Shown piece after piece: positions 24,901 through 38,500 of a stretch of DNA of 64,000 nt. Source of the DNA: Opisthorchis felineus (lineage: Eukaryota; Platyhelminthes; Trematoda; Opisthorchiida; Opisthorchiidae); contig SJOL01006421.1 of the NCBI GenBank assembly GCA_004794785.1, positions 377,777-441,776 on the forward strand. Direction: 5' to 3'. Under the pieces are notes generated by a model, which saw only the letters and a list, made by a program, of their open reading frames with translations, made no database searches and was not told where the DNA came from. Numbering within the stretch: position 1 is the first letter of the stretch; each line of letters begins with the position of its first letter. The position numbers and the translations under genes were made by a program.

Positions 24901-27900
24901 TTGCACTTTGGGCGCTGTGGCCACCAAAACAATAAACTGCAGACTACCAGCGAGTAGGAATGCTGCACATTTGTTTGGCCTGCAGTTCTTACTGCAACAA
25001 AATCCTGGCACGCTGACTACCACAAAGCATTCTGCAAAGTGTACGTCTTGTTGAATGGTCTGTGGCCGCAAGCTTTACACGTTTTTGTATCGAAAACACT
25101 TTTTCTGACATTTAATGGTGGTAGGAATTGCACGACAGTCACTCTGCCAACAATCAGGTGAACGAGAGATTCAGCTGGGTTCCAGGTGAGTCTCTCGCAA
25201 AACCAAATTTGTTTGCAAATGAGTGTATTCCGCTGCTGTTCCCTTTGGTTCCATCATTGTCCCATGTATTATCCAGTTACCAGGCGTTCTAGTAGCACAT
25301 ACCACTATTTGCATGCCCATTTGAAAGCCTTTCAACCCAGACTCCCGTAGAATTAGCAGACAGTATAGGCTATCACTATATATGATGTGCGTTTTTGGTG
25401 TTCTACACCCGGAGAGTTCATCTTGTACTCGCTGGAGCGGTTCGGAACAGGCATCATTTTGATCCTTACAAATCAAATGCTAAGCAAATCTCCCGCCACC
25501 CTCTTGAAAAAACGGCGGGCATTCCCAAATAATTCGTCGATGAGCGGTGGCTTCCTGTATTATCCCTTTGCTGGGCTAGTGAAATTCAAGCTATGCCAAA
25601 GTGTTTTAAATAGATTGTCTCATTACTTCGGATTTTCAGTGCTCTTGCATATCCGTGACTGTGGCGTACTTGCTCAACTGAATGAACTTATATGGTGATG
25701 ATCAGTCTCAGGTTTTGTGCTACTTTCAGCTTAATTGCAGTGAGTGTCTATATTGCAACTGGGATGTGCTCAGTTCAGCGATGCTTTGTGTTTATTCTGG
25801 ACGCAGTTATTAGTCAAATCCAGTCCAGTCAGGAAGACTTCATCGGAATGATGTGATGACAAGCTGATAAATCTGGGTCACTGGCATTTCGTACTCTCTT
25901 CTTCTGAAAAGCGAATCATTCACTTGAGTAATGCGAAGGTTTATCTTTCCATGATCTAGAGAAGCTTGTTTTTTTTCGGCGGGGATTTTTAATCTCAGGT
26001 GGGGAATGCTGGACCCCACTAGCACCCATATAAAACACCGTCATGCGTTCATAGGTTGTGGGAATGTTTAGCGGATTCTATAATTTGTAATCGTAATGAA
26101 AAAACATCACTGCCATATATTTCGACGCACAATTTTGAAAGATCCGATCCATGCGCTCGATTCTCTTACCGGAAACAAATCATGTATTCACTCTCCAATA
26201 AACAATAAAATCATTATTACCACTGAGAGTGATACCAATATTGAAAATCAGCTCATCATTACTCTACAACTATATTAATTTTTCTTGACAGTTATCTGGC
26301 CTCATAAACCAACAAAACCTTAAACCACCGATTTTCAACCAAACACTAACCTAGCATGCACTTGGTGAGAGATTCCCCATAGTGATGGCTCCATCTACCC
26401 TAGAATTTGACCAAAATTATACTACGTTTGGGCTGACGAAGATTCTTTGGCGTAGCTGAAACATCTCCGATCGAAGTGTTTACCCATTTTTCTGGACTTT
26501 TAGTCGTATTCCTTCGGTTTCACCTTGCTCTTCTCTTACAATAAATTACTTCCTAAACATACAGCCCATCCGTTTATCTATCTACCTATCTGGTTGAACT
26601 GAGTAAATTTCAAAAAATACGTGGTGATATCTCGAATATCGTTAAATGAGGCAGCTTTTGTGCTGCATATTCGGTTGAGGACTGTCACAAACAACAGATT
26701 CAGCTTAGTCTGCCGTTAAAACCAAATTAGTACGCAAATGGATCTATTTTCCAAATATTGCACAACTAGGGTTTGAGTAGAGCATAAGGCTGATGGGAAA
26801 TTGGGAACTGCGTCAACCTGGGGAGCCCCAAGAAGGGCGAAACTGATTATGATCTGTCGAAGAGTTTTCAGCAATCTTGTGAGTAGGTTTCTTCAAGAAA
26901 ATTCACTAGGTTAGCTTCTGTGATCGTTTTGAAGCTCAAATTTCTTATGTTCATCATGGTGAGGCTTTCACTGGATTTGCTGTTCCGGGCCAGTCATTTT
27001 AAGCTGCACATGCTGACTCGATCCACGGCGGTCATCGTATGGTGCAAGTAGACCTTCCTAACTACTTTTTAAGTGTGAATGAAATAAATTTTCATCCCTG
27101 GTCTTGAATTAGCGAGTTTTTATTTCTGCGTCTACTGACAGTGGAGCAAGATTTTATTTAGTATTGTGTGTGTGATCATTGAATAGGAAATCTATACAAA
27201 GTAAGTTAACTACGCAACTGGTCATCTCCATCACCCACGAAATACGATTCCAATCAGTTGGACGCAACACTGCGAAAATGAGGTGGTAAGTGTTGGTCAT
27301 TTCCCATCTTATTTGTTTGCTTCAGTCCACCAGTTGGCCTTCAGAACCGTGTCACACTGGGTTCGTTTTCACCCCCAGGCCGGAACATCTGGGTTGTCGT
27401 CTCAGACTACGCGTTTGTCCACGTGATGCCAATGGTCAGATGGGGCTCCCCTATGGAACTATGCGACAGTGGTCCAAGTACGGGGAGCCGATAGATTGCA
27501 AATGGCCAGTGGCGCTCGGACCCAATCAACCATTTCATGAACACAGGTACATTTTTGCAGTTTTAATGGAAATTCGCGGGGATTATGTTAGTAACACGAA
27601 GTTTTCGATGTTTATCTTTCGGATAGTCGAAATTTGTCGTCCACATTTACGGTTTCTAGCTTCGTTGGCACCGAGCCACATGATCGGCGGCTAGTTAAAC
27701 TAGACCATATTTCATCTATTCATAATATGACGCTGGTCAAACCGTTCATGATTGCCTCGGTTTGAATATCCCCACTGGGTGAGAGCCGGAACGTTCGGTG
27801 GATTTATGAAGATTCCCTGCAGGGATTCTACTCTCTAACGATTCGCACCACGTCAGCCTCCCCTCACTAATACGGCTGTACATGATGTTTTTACTGAAAA

Positions 27901-30275
27901 ATCTACGATCTTGTTCCAAAATTTGCTTTTTAAGAATTTGGAACACCACTCAAAAACGATGAGCGATGCACCTAGAAAAGTTACGGTCCCATAATTTTGG
28001 AACGGATTGGTTACGCTAGCCGATATATCAACTAACCCTTCATTTTGTCTCGGGGCATGTTGGTTTATCTCATTAACTGTTTGAAGACTTCAAACCGACC
28101 CTGAAATGCGCTGAGAGAACCTTCAGTCTTCTCATTAATAGGGTTTTACTCTGAATAGATTCTCGCGGTGCCGTTATCCAGCTGCCTCATGATATTAGCT
28201 CTGATGTACTGACTGAACTCCTCGCACGTTATTTCGCCATTTACGTTGATGGATCAGCCTTCTGTGTTGCTCAAACAACTGATACGATAGATAAGTTTAT
28301 CGTGGTACATTATTTTAACGAGCAACCAGTATGTGCTATATCGTTGCTATATCGTTGCTATTAGCGGCAAACTAACAGCTACTTCGCTCTCTCCGTTCTA
28401 ATCTGCTGAACCACTCCTGTTAATGAAAGGTGGTCACCGTCCCACAGCTTTTCGCACAATGTTCAACATCTCTGCGTTATCGCAATATAGAAGGCCACCT
28501 CTGTTAATTCTGTTATTTCAGCAGGTGGACCCCCATCAAGGGGTTCGCCCATCATGCCAAACCATGCCAATAGACGCCCAATAACATGGTTTATGCGGAG
28601 CCGCGCGTGAAATCTGATCGCTTTTTTGCCGAAGAAACTTGAGGGATTATGACCGGGGGCTACAGGTACATAGTAATGTTAAACAGCCCGGAACATTCTT
28701 CTTAGGGATCTAGTAGTGTGTCGTATCACCCTAACCGAGCCTAGGATCATTTGCTCTTTTATGAGCCGTTCCTCGGTGGTTCCCGCGAGAACGTTTCCGG
28801 AAATAACGACACCGAAAAGTCCATTCTTTCCTCCGGGGGTTGACTAACTCATGAGGACTTATAGCACGCACGCGTAACTACGTTTAATAACAGTTGAAAC
28901 AAATTATTGAACAGACGTTGCTAAGATACAGCTTTCAAATGTACAATAAGAAATGTTTACTGTAGTGACGATTAATTTGTCCCAAATGGTATAAGCGGTA
29001 TAAGGTCTTGTCCAAGAATGAGCTTACCCAGGGGAAATACAACAAAACTGCGGAAATTCGTTTTCGCTTATGTCAGCTCCTACTTGAACAGCAGATTGCG
29101 CGCATTTGGTGAAATACATTCATCTGCAAATTAGGCTGGTATCAACGACAGAATAAACTGAATCTGTCGATTATGAAAACTCGAGGACTAACCTATCTGA
29201 TGAGTCTAAAGAAGGACGAAACCGATCGAGGGCTGTCGTGGTTTTCCACAACCTCACGAGTAGTATGTTTCGTCAGGAAATACACTGTACCAGCTGAAAA
29301 ATGAGACGGTCTTTGCGCAGCATATTCTGTTAAAGAATATCACAAACCAGAGGTTCAACCTGGATTCAGCCGATTCTCCCGTTACCAAACCTAATTTACA
29401 AATGAATATATTTCGTCGACTGTGAATTTATTTTTCGAATCCGTTTCTACACAAAGTTGGCTCTGTCAATTAGAATCGAGCCACTGGTCGAATACCATGA
29501 CCCCGGTTGTCTATTTTTGGACAATATCGTGCTTTTTGTGGACAGTGACTTTTTGATGCACCGGAGGGATGTTAAAATCCAATGGTTTGACTTGATTTCT
29601 GTCCCAAATTTCAGTTGCAGTTCTGCTGCTCATCAGTTCCTTTCTATCCTTAGACTGAGAGCGCAACTTGTGGCTTCAAATCTGTCACTTCGTGGCTTTT
29701 GCATTATGCGAAAGAATGAGCTGACACAAACAACGTCGAATTCGAATTTCACGGATTATTTTGGAACGAGCAGCATTCCAAGCTCTTCATAATTGTTGCT
29801 TTTGGGTTCAAGGAGTTACCTAGGGAATGCCGCATGTGGACAGCCGCTGCACTGAACCATCCTAATGGTTGTTTGATTATGAATTTTATTTCGGGCACCA
29901 AATTTGCTGGGTTGTCAATGAGGTACTCGCAATTGGGAATCCCCTTGAGCTAGAGTTCTGCGCAAGCTTTCTCAGTCGGCTTGTATCTTACTGTTACTTC
30001 ACTCAGTGAACCCGTCAAATCAGCCCTCACATTAAAAATCTTGGTTATTGCGGTCTGTCTTGCTGTCTAGCCAGAGAGGTCGCTATCTTCAAAATAGAAA
30101 AATGGCATTTCTCCAAAAGATGGATGCCTGCTAGCTCGGCCAGGTTCATCAGAGAGGGCTGAGATACTGCCACTTTTCCCAAGCTCAGATAGGAGCGTTC
30201 GAGATGCAGTGGTTGGATTCGAATCACGGACTTTCCGGTCACTAAGTTCTAACTACTACAGCTATCTCGAGACCA

Positions 30276-30317
<42 letters not shown>

Positions 30318-33300
30318 TCAAGTGAAGTTTCCGCTGAGCTGTAGTTCCAACGTAGTTTCTTCACTCGGCCTGCTGCACATGACCTTTTAACCGACTGTTT
30401 TGCCATCTCTATGCTGTTTATGATACTCCTACTCTCCTTCCCCAAATCACCAGCGAAATGGAACACAATCAGTTGCCCTACGAGGCGGCATGGTGATCAA
30501 GGCAGGTTCAGTATAAAGTGACATCAACGGTGTTAGTAAAGGGCAACTGTCAGCCTGACCTCTATTTACGTTTGCGCGGACATTAAAGGTTGAAACGGCG
30601 GGTCGTCCAGTGTCACGCTGTTTGTCCAAAAGTTAGTTCAAGTTTGAGAATGCAAGTTTCCGAATACAAGGTATCCTGAAAATTCATCGGATGCACACAG
30701 GACAAGCCATCTGTAGGCATGGACGTACACACCCTGAATAAATTTCCATAGTGACCTTTAGGCAAAGGTGACATATCTCTACCTGTTTGTCATGCATGGA
30801 ATATCCACTGTTGTCCGCGAAAGCACTGAAGGGAAAATTGAACAGTACCAGAACAAAGTGAAGTATTTTTGCTTACTTACTGACGGAAATGCATTGTTTC
30901 TTGTTCGGTATTAAGTCTGTTAGCGAATATGACGATTATCCTATGGACAATGCCGCTTACTCGGTACTCTGACGCGTAAAATGCGATTTATGTGAGACAC
31001 ACTGGTATAACATCGGTGACACATTCGTGACTCGTTCGAATGTATTTGGTGGATTTTCCGAAATTAGAACCGCCTCAACCCCCCTGCTTAATCTTCTAAC
31101 TAACCGATCATTTTAATGAGCATAAATGTATCCTTATGCAATAACAGAAGTCCAGGTATGCCTGCGAACGATCGGTTCAGAATGGGAACAGCTGCCGTTA
31201 TCATGCCGTTGGTCCTTCTAGTTGAATGTTTTCAGAAGTAGCAGAATCCTCTGACCCACCTCAACTCCGAGGCAGTCTTTTCGCTGTTGCGCGTTCGGTT
31301 GAGGAACATCGTCATCAGTCATTCGTTAACACTAGGTGAGTATGCCACTGAAATGCAATAAGTGCTGCCACTTCTTTAACGTCAGCTTTCGTTGTCAACA
31401 AAGTGGAACTGCATCTGTGGACTTATATGTATCTTAGCGAAATACACTCATTTGCAAAAAAATTTGGTTTTTTGCGAGAGAATCACATGGAACCCAGCTG
31501 AATCTCTCGTTTGTGATGTTTCCAGGCAACTGAATGTGCTGCACCAGGCCGCCTCATGTTTCAGTTGGTACGATATTCGGGATATTGCGATACATGTATG
31601 CACGTAATGCACTACTCATAAGGTTGCTGAAAATTCTTCAGCAACCTTATGAGTAGTGCATTACGTATATATGTATCTTAGTTTGAGATAGGTGCGTCTT
31701 GAAAAACATGTTTGGTTGGAAGCAACAGAGGTCGACTGAGGCGTGCGTGTCCGCTAGTTCTGAGTGCATTTCGTATGGGAGAGATTTCATAGCCATCGGG
31801 ATCTTTTTTACAGCTGAATGTTGTTTACCTCTCAGTGACTTCGTTGGTTTGACGGAGTGGAACTGGATTATGATGAAGACTGGTAAGTCAAGTGGAGCTT
31901 GTGATACTACCAAACAGAAGAGGAAGTATTGGGAGGTCCGATGCGTACCACAAGTTCAAAGGAATGTATGTTGTCCAATGTTATCGTGGCTGTTCATTCA
32001 GGTCACCTCAAAAGTTACCTTTTCAACAGTGATAGTTACGTAGATAGCCTAGGAGAGTTTAAACTTACTCTTCAACACCCGACTATGAACACAGTTGATG
32101 AACTCATGTTGAGATAACCAGTGTCCTCAAGTTCATGGATGTCTCTTCTTCAAGTGATAATCAACTATATATATCCAACTACTGATAGCTATTAGTACAT
32201 CCTTTCGTAGCCTGCTTGACAAGATGAAGCGCAAAGGTAGAATAAGTGAATTTTCTAATTCTTCAGGTAATTAGGTAGGCGTTCACTTTTGAGGACTTGA
32301 ACGAATGAACGTGATATATGAAATAGCCATATTTTTCTTGGAATTCTGATAACTTCAGTAAATGTTGGAAGCGTCTTTTCAACAATTACCCTTGCTTTTA
32401 AGGACGAAGCGTTCGGTCATATTGTTCTTATCACGTGGAAGTTCCAGCTAAATTAATAGAAACTTGCCGCGCCAGCAGTTGCTTCATTAGCTTCGCCGTT
32501 TTCCAGTTGTTTACTACTATTTGACCGATATTTGCATTTTACAAGCCAGCCCTTGGTGACTTTGAAATCTGTATGCATCCAATTTTACGATATAATTCCA
32601 CTCCGTCTACCGCAGAGGTGTGAGTGGTGTGTTGGTTTGTAGGGGTTCTCCGTATCTAAATTTCCGCATTTACTCTCACGCAATGTCACGATCTTTGTAT
32701 CCTAGCGGGTTGCGCTTTTCCTCAGGTGCCTGAGATCATTCTTCCTAGTCAGTACGTAGATACGAAATTTCATGAGCTCAAACTGTTTTTCAGCTGTTCG
32801 CACTGAATAACCGCTTGTCTTTATTCGAAGGCCTTTTAGTTTGCCTTCCAAAGAGAGGATAGGTTTGGATTTCTCGCACTCATCCGCTAACCTGGTGACT
32901 GATCGAGTTGAGAATGGCGTTTATTCTTCCTGTCACCGCGGTTGCTGTTCGCTACCTCAGCAAATGAGTGCTCGTCGACCGGCTTTATTGTGTTGCTGAT
33001 GTTCTAATGAACAAGCTTTGAAAACCCATGGCAGTTGAATTGTCCAGCTCAGCGAACAAACCAGTGACCATCTACGCTAGCTGAGCTACAAAAATCCTTC
33101 TCAACTGTAAAACTGTTCATCTTATTTTCTCTATGGTACCATATGGGATTTCTGTAGAGAGGCGTGGTTGCAGCTACGTTCGCCTCAGAATACATTTGCA
33201 TCTTTTCGCCCGCATTTTGTTCTACAGGGTCAAAGTAGGATGAAACAAAATATGTCCCCATATAGTCACAATGAAGGCGTTATGATGTTTCCGTCATCCA

Positions 33301-35441
33301 GAAATAGAGAAGGATTGACACGATGGAGAACCTATACAAGTGGATACAAAATCTGTCCGATAAATGCATTCACACTGGATGATACAATTATGCTTACACT
33401 ATCCACACTAGCGTATCGATCACTTTGGCTCTGTATGCATAGTTTTCCACCTCCATCGCACCCTTCATTTTACTGCCAGTTTCCAGATCCCTATCGTACA
33501 CTTCCCAAATCTGGTCCACTTCAGCACGCAAACTACGCAGCTCACTTGGAATTATCACAAAGTTATCTGTGCCGAAACAACAACGCATGTGTTATTTCCA
33601 TTATTTTGCTAATCGTCCATCTGTGTGGCAGCATCCCTTCTATAGTTTCGACAACGAGCTATGGGTAAGTGTGCTTGCAGATGCAGTACGTGTGGCTGAA
33701 AGTGTGACTGTATTTGACAAACAACAAGTCGACCGGTGCGACTGCGGGGCTGCAGTTTGACAAGCGCGTGAAAGGCCTGCGAGTTGAATTAAGACTGACA
33801 TTCGACCTTCTGTGTTTTCGTAAATATTATCACAGTCCCACATTTGACATGAAGACATGGCTCATTCAAATTGTGGGAATGTAACTCCGAAAAAAAAGTA
33901 GGATGTCATTCCGTAGGAAGGTGGAGATGTGAATACCTATCACTGTACACAATGCAGGGGAAATGTGTCTGCCTGGCAACGTCATCTGCGTTTTTAAATT
34001 TGATCTGGTGTGTCTTCTCTTTGTATACAAAACCCTCTAATCTATTCCAGAAATTCAACCAAGACTTATGGAGTTCAACCTGTTTGTTGTCGTAAAGTGA
34101 TAGTAGTGCGATCAATGTCGTTAATCTCATATCTTTTTTTTCGGGAAAAGGAGTGTAGTTGTCTACTCTTGCGTCGATTTTACCTATTTTTCGGTCTCTA
34201 CTCAATGCATATTTTACACGCGACGGAATTAACTGAAACCAACTTTCTTTCACTTGAAGCTTGTGGAACCTATATCCTCTATTTTTCCGATGTTTAGAAA
34301 GCAGCATGATTCATCGCTCATCTAATCACACTACTCATTTTCTGGCAGGTCAAAAGCCTTTGAAACACGCGCCGATGTTGATAGGCTTCGCGTCGTCAGT
34401 TACAATTTATTAGCTGACTTGTATTCATCCACTGAAGCGGCACGAGATATCATTTTTCGTCACTGCCCACTGGAATATCTTGACCAAAAGTATCGACTCC
34501 CGTTGATTCTACGCGAGCTTCTCTCGTACCATGCGGATTTGATCTGCTTGCAGGAGGTAGACGGTTCTGTGTTTTCCAGGTATTTCAAGCCGGCCCTGGA
34601 CTATGCCGCAGGAATGAATGGGATCTATTTATCTAAACGAGCACTTACCCAAGTTGGGAACGATCCTTCCCGAACCACTGTGTCGTTGGATGTGGAAAAA
34701 GTAGGTTCGTTTTTATAACAACGTATGAAAGACTCCGTTTCCAAGAGTTTTAGTTCAGCATCCTTCTGTTTTGAAGCGGCCACTGAATACACGACAACAA
34801 CTGTATGTGTAAGCTGAAGTTGTGGTCAAATCCTCAAAAAGCTCAGCCACATGAGCAAATTCATCTGTATTAGGACCAATCAGGTGGGCGTTGAGGGATC
34901 ACACACATAGCTTTGTGATTAACAATTTCGTGTTGTTACCTATGGGCCACATCTCCGCCAATCAGTTTGTGCAGCTAACTAGTTCGGATTTAGGTGTGAT
35001 TTTTGCCATAACCAGCTGTCACCGTTTGAGCCGTCGGGCAAACTAATCGCATCGCTCAAACGTGAACACCATTGCCTGTTCAGAGGTGTTGATTCAGGCG
35101 CATCCGGTGCGCGCTGGTGATAACACGCTCGCCTCGGATGTCAGATGTTCGGAGTTCAAACTCCGGCACGGACAAGAATATACACTGTCGAAGAGCAGTA
35201 ATAGGAGCGAAACTCCAGTCCAGTTATTTTCCTCTTCGATATGGGCTCATCACACTAACTGATCCAAGAAAGGAAGAAGATCGTTCAAACAATTCTGCCA
35301 ACCACCTACAGCTGACCTGATAATTACCAAGCTATGGGCTTGGTAACTAACCATATGTCCGTTGGCAAGCTGTTATTGGGAGTTGTGTTTGACGGTCTAC
35401 GCCAACTTTTCCGGCTAGGCAATACTTAGCCATATACTTAC

Positions 35442-35507
<66 letters not shown>

Positions 35508-38500
35508 AGCGTTTTAACGGACTGCATACCCTCTATCATCTTTGACTAAGTACTTTTTAGATCTACTGGACAAAGTTCATCATGTACTGCCCATCAGTAG
35601 TTTTCGTTATATATAAGGGGCTCTTTTCTCTACTTTTCCTCTTTGACTTTTTTGTTTATCTGTGTTCTTTTCTAGGGTGAAGGATGCGCTATATTTTACA
35701 ACAGATCGCGATTAGAACTGATTCGTGATGCTAATATTCCATCTCTGATGACGTACGCAGAAAATGAACCTATGTTGAATGAACTGGTTCAAAAAATCTC
35801 GGAGGGGGTAACCACTAAACATGTACCTGAAGTGTTCTCAATAGACTTTGAAACAAGTCGCGTGAAGTCCTATACCCATGGCTTGGTGACTGCGTTATTT
35901 CGCTTGAAACCGGTTCCTTCCGTTGCGGTTAACAAGGAATCACCTGTGGATCGCCTGCTGGTTGTGGGTAATACGCACTTCTACTTTCATCCAGTTGCTG
36001 ATCACTTCCGCTATGTACAGGCGCGCGTCGTTCGATACCATTTAAACAAGATGGCAGTAGCTGTATCAGCGGAATTCGGGTAATTCAATTTAGTTTACTA
36101 TACCATTCTTGACGTGCCTGTGTAATCTGTTTACCTGTTTCGTTTGCTACCAAAACTCCATTCTTCTGCTGTCCTGCCATCGGCATGTGTAGACAGAATT
36201 GACGAAAGCGTGTAGTGAATATATCACAAGAAATCTTCCTGTCGGTTGATTCCTGGTTGGTTGAAAATAGAGAATAGGAAGGGTCAAACGGTCAAACAAC
36301 AAACGCTTCATCAACATTTCACAGATTACTACGGTCGAAATCCGGTTAGCCATCGATCGAAATTAGGACGGGTGTTTTGTAGCGTAAACTAGAGGAAACA
36401 ATAATAGGACACAGGATAATAACGGAATTCTGATCTTCATTGTAATGGTATCCTTGCCCTTCGCTGTCTGCCATCCCATGACTTAGCCTGACTGCGACGT
36501 AATTCGTTCGAATCAGCGACCCAGTGACCTGTGCAACCCCTCATCCCTGCTGTACATTTATCCGTAGGTTTACTGAGTCATATGCACGTTTTCTGACTTG
36601 TGATGCATGAATTTGTGGTATGTTGACTAGTCGCAGAAGACAAGCTTCGTCCGCTACGCCGGTTTCTGCGGATATCTTCACTCGATCGAAAATTTCACGG
36701 AGTAGGAACGCCTTACTTCAACCGCTCGATAGTGGTATAAACAACTCCTTTGAATGCGAGGATTTTTATCCGTGTTATTTGATTTGGCTTACTTAAACTG
36801 TCTACAGGAATAAGCCATCAAGATTCTGTCCGATTCCATAAAACCGCATGTGGCAATGTTAGCTTGCCTACGAAGATAAGCTGTTGATATCACATTTATT
36901 TCGATTATATCGGTTAATGCTGTGAACTATATCGAGGGTGCGAATTAAGTGGGCTTCAATGGCATGTTCAAGAGCTGCAGTTCAGACGCATAAAAGGGAT
37001 TTGTTGCGGTTGAGTTGGCGAATGAAACAAGACCGTTTATGTCGATCGAAGAGGTTATCACTACTGTGCTTGACGAACTGGACAGTTACATGCCAGGTGA
37101 TTGGTTCACCGAGTCCATCGTAAACGTGTAAAAATGCGAGTGAATTCACTGTGCGTTTGTTTAAAACCTGAGGTCTCAGCATTTCGTTTCTTGTGAGAGA
37201 TACCTGATATACGGGACACCTTCGACTGAATTCTGTTGAAAAATTGTTTATCTAATGTTCTCATTTATTTAAAACCTGTTTTTTTGTTGGAATTCGTTAG
37301 AGTGAAGGCTTTGTCATATGCCGATCTCGTTATGCCACCCACCCCGGTTTCCGACAGTTTTCCCTCCTAACTGTCCGGTGTCGGTGAATGAGGGGCTGCT
37401 GCGTTTAATTCACAAACAAACAACTACTTAGTTCTCGCTTTACAACCGGTATCCAAGCGAGCAAAACCCATAGTCCTTTCGTCTTCAGGAATGGATGGTA
37501 CTTCGGCTTAGCTGACCTGCATTTTCCGATCCGCCGGCTAAACAACAGTAGCCGAACCCTTCTTTGCGCGTGTTCGTCATACCTACCATGGCACCCGTTT
37601 TTCACATCCCATGGAATAGGACCAGGTGAATTCTCACAATTTGAGTGAATTGACAAGTTGACATTGTTAGACTGACACCTGCACAACTCGCAGGCTCGCT
37701 GTATCCATCCTATTCTGCGATACTTTGCTTGATTCCAGTTGTCATGGATTATGGCTGTAGTGAGGACATTGTGTTTACCTGTCGATGAGTTACTATTCCG
37801 CACTGAATGGAAGTATGCGAGGTGACCAAAAGATCCTTTAGCTCGTTGGTGTAGGTCATCGAGAACCTTCCAAATCTTGCTGAATAAAGCGCTGGCCACA
37901 AATAACCTAATGAAGGCTCAGTACTCGGCAGAAGTTGTCTAACCAAGAAGTAGTTTGTAATCTCAACCGCAAGCAATCCTGTCTGGAGTGTGGAAAAGGC
38001 ATTGTGGCATTGAGGAGATAGCTCTCAAGAATGAGCTGACGAATCAGATCAGAACCTCAAATATACAAAATTCACAGCGAATAGGAGCTGGTTGTTTAAA
38101 CTTCGTGAAAAATGAGCAGTTAGATGGAACCGCAACTTATGTAACTTGAATTGCTGATGGATGACTGTCGGATATACACCTTGTTCCATTCATTACAAAA
38201 GGTATGGATAGAAGAAAAATGCAACTTTGGTACATCGCTGGAAAGAAACTTCTTCCATTGATCATAGTCACATGATGGTAAAACCGATGATGGAATGAGC
38301 AGAAGTTCGGAGGTTAACGAACTAGCTGTCACAGGAGTAATTGAGCATCTCATGTGATCGCGCGGACGAAAGCACTTGCAAGAAGACAATGCGTAATACA
38401 GCTTACGATCTACTTCAGAAGTCGTTGGTTCTTCCAATTGGACATCAACGCCGGCTCACGACTCCGTTTCACGCACAAGTGCACCACAGAGTACTCAGTG

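Larger units (their letters stand above)
13826..27325. other. PDE12 intron 1 (13.5 kb)
   Basis: No PDE12 coding sequence. It contains SINE, tRNA-like, minisatellite and other repeats listed separately, an unassigned open frame at 14779-15123, and long stretches (for example 15.4-16.9, 17.5-19.1, 19.7-21.8 and 23.1-25.1 kb) in which I see no gene or named repeat. The open frames in these stretches are short and lack splice context. Confidence 0.6.
27547..34348. other. PDE12 intron 2
   Basis: Bounded by a GTACAT donor and a TGGCAG acceptor. It holds the hammerhead-repeat copies, a SINE, a (TA)n run, repeat R copy 2 and a candidate extra exon, each listed separately. The stretches 27.7-29.0, 29.5-30.1, 30.4-31.2 and 31.7-33.3 kb show no further recognisable feature. 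Confidence 0.6.
34701..35675. other. PDE12 intron 3
   Basis: Holds a family 3 tRNA-like repeat and a long (TA)n run, listed separately. No other feature seen. Confidence 0.6.
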
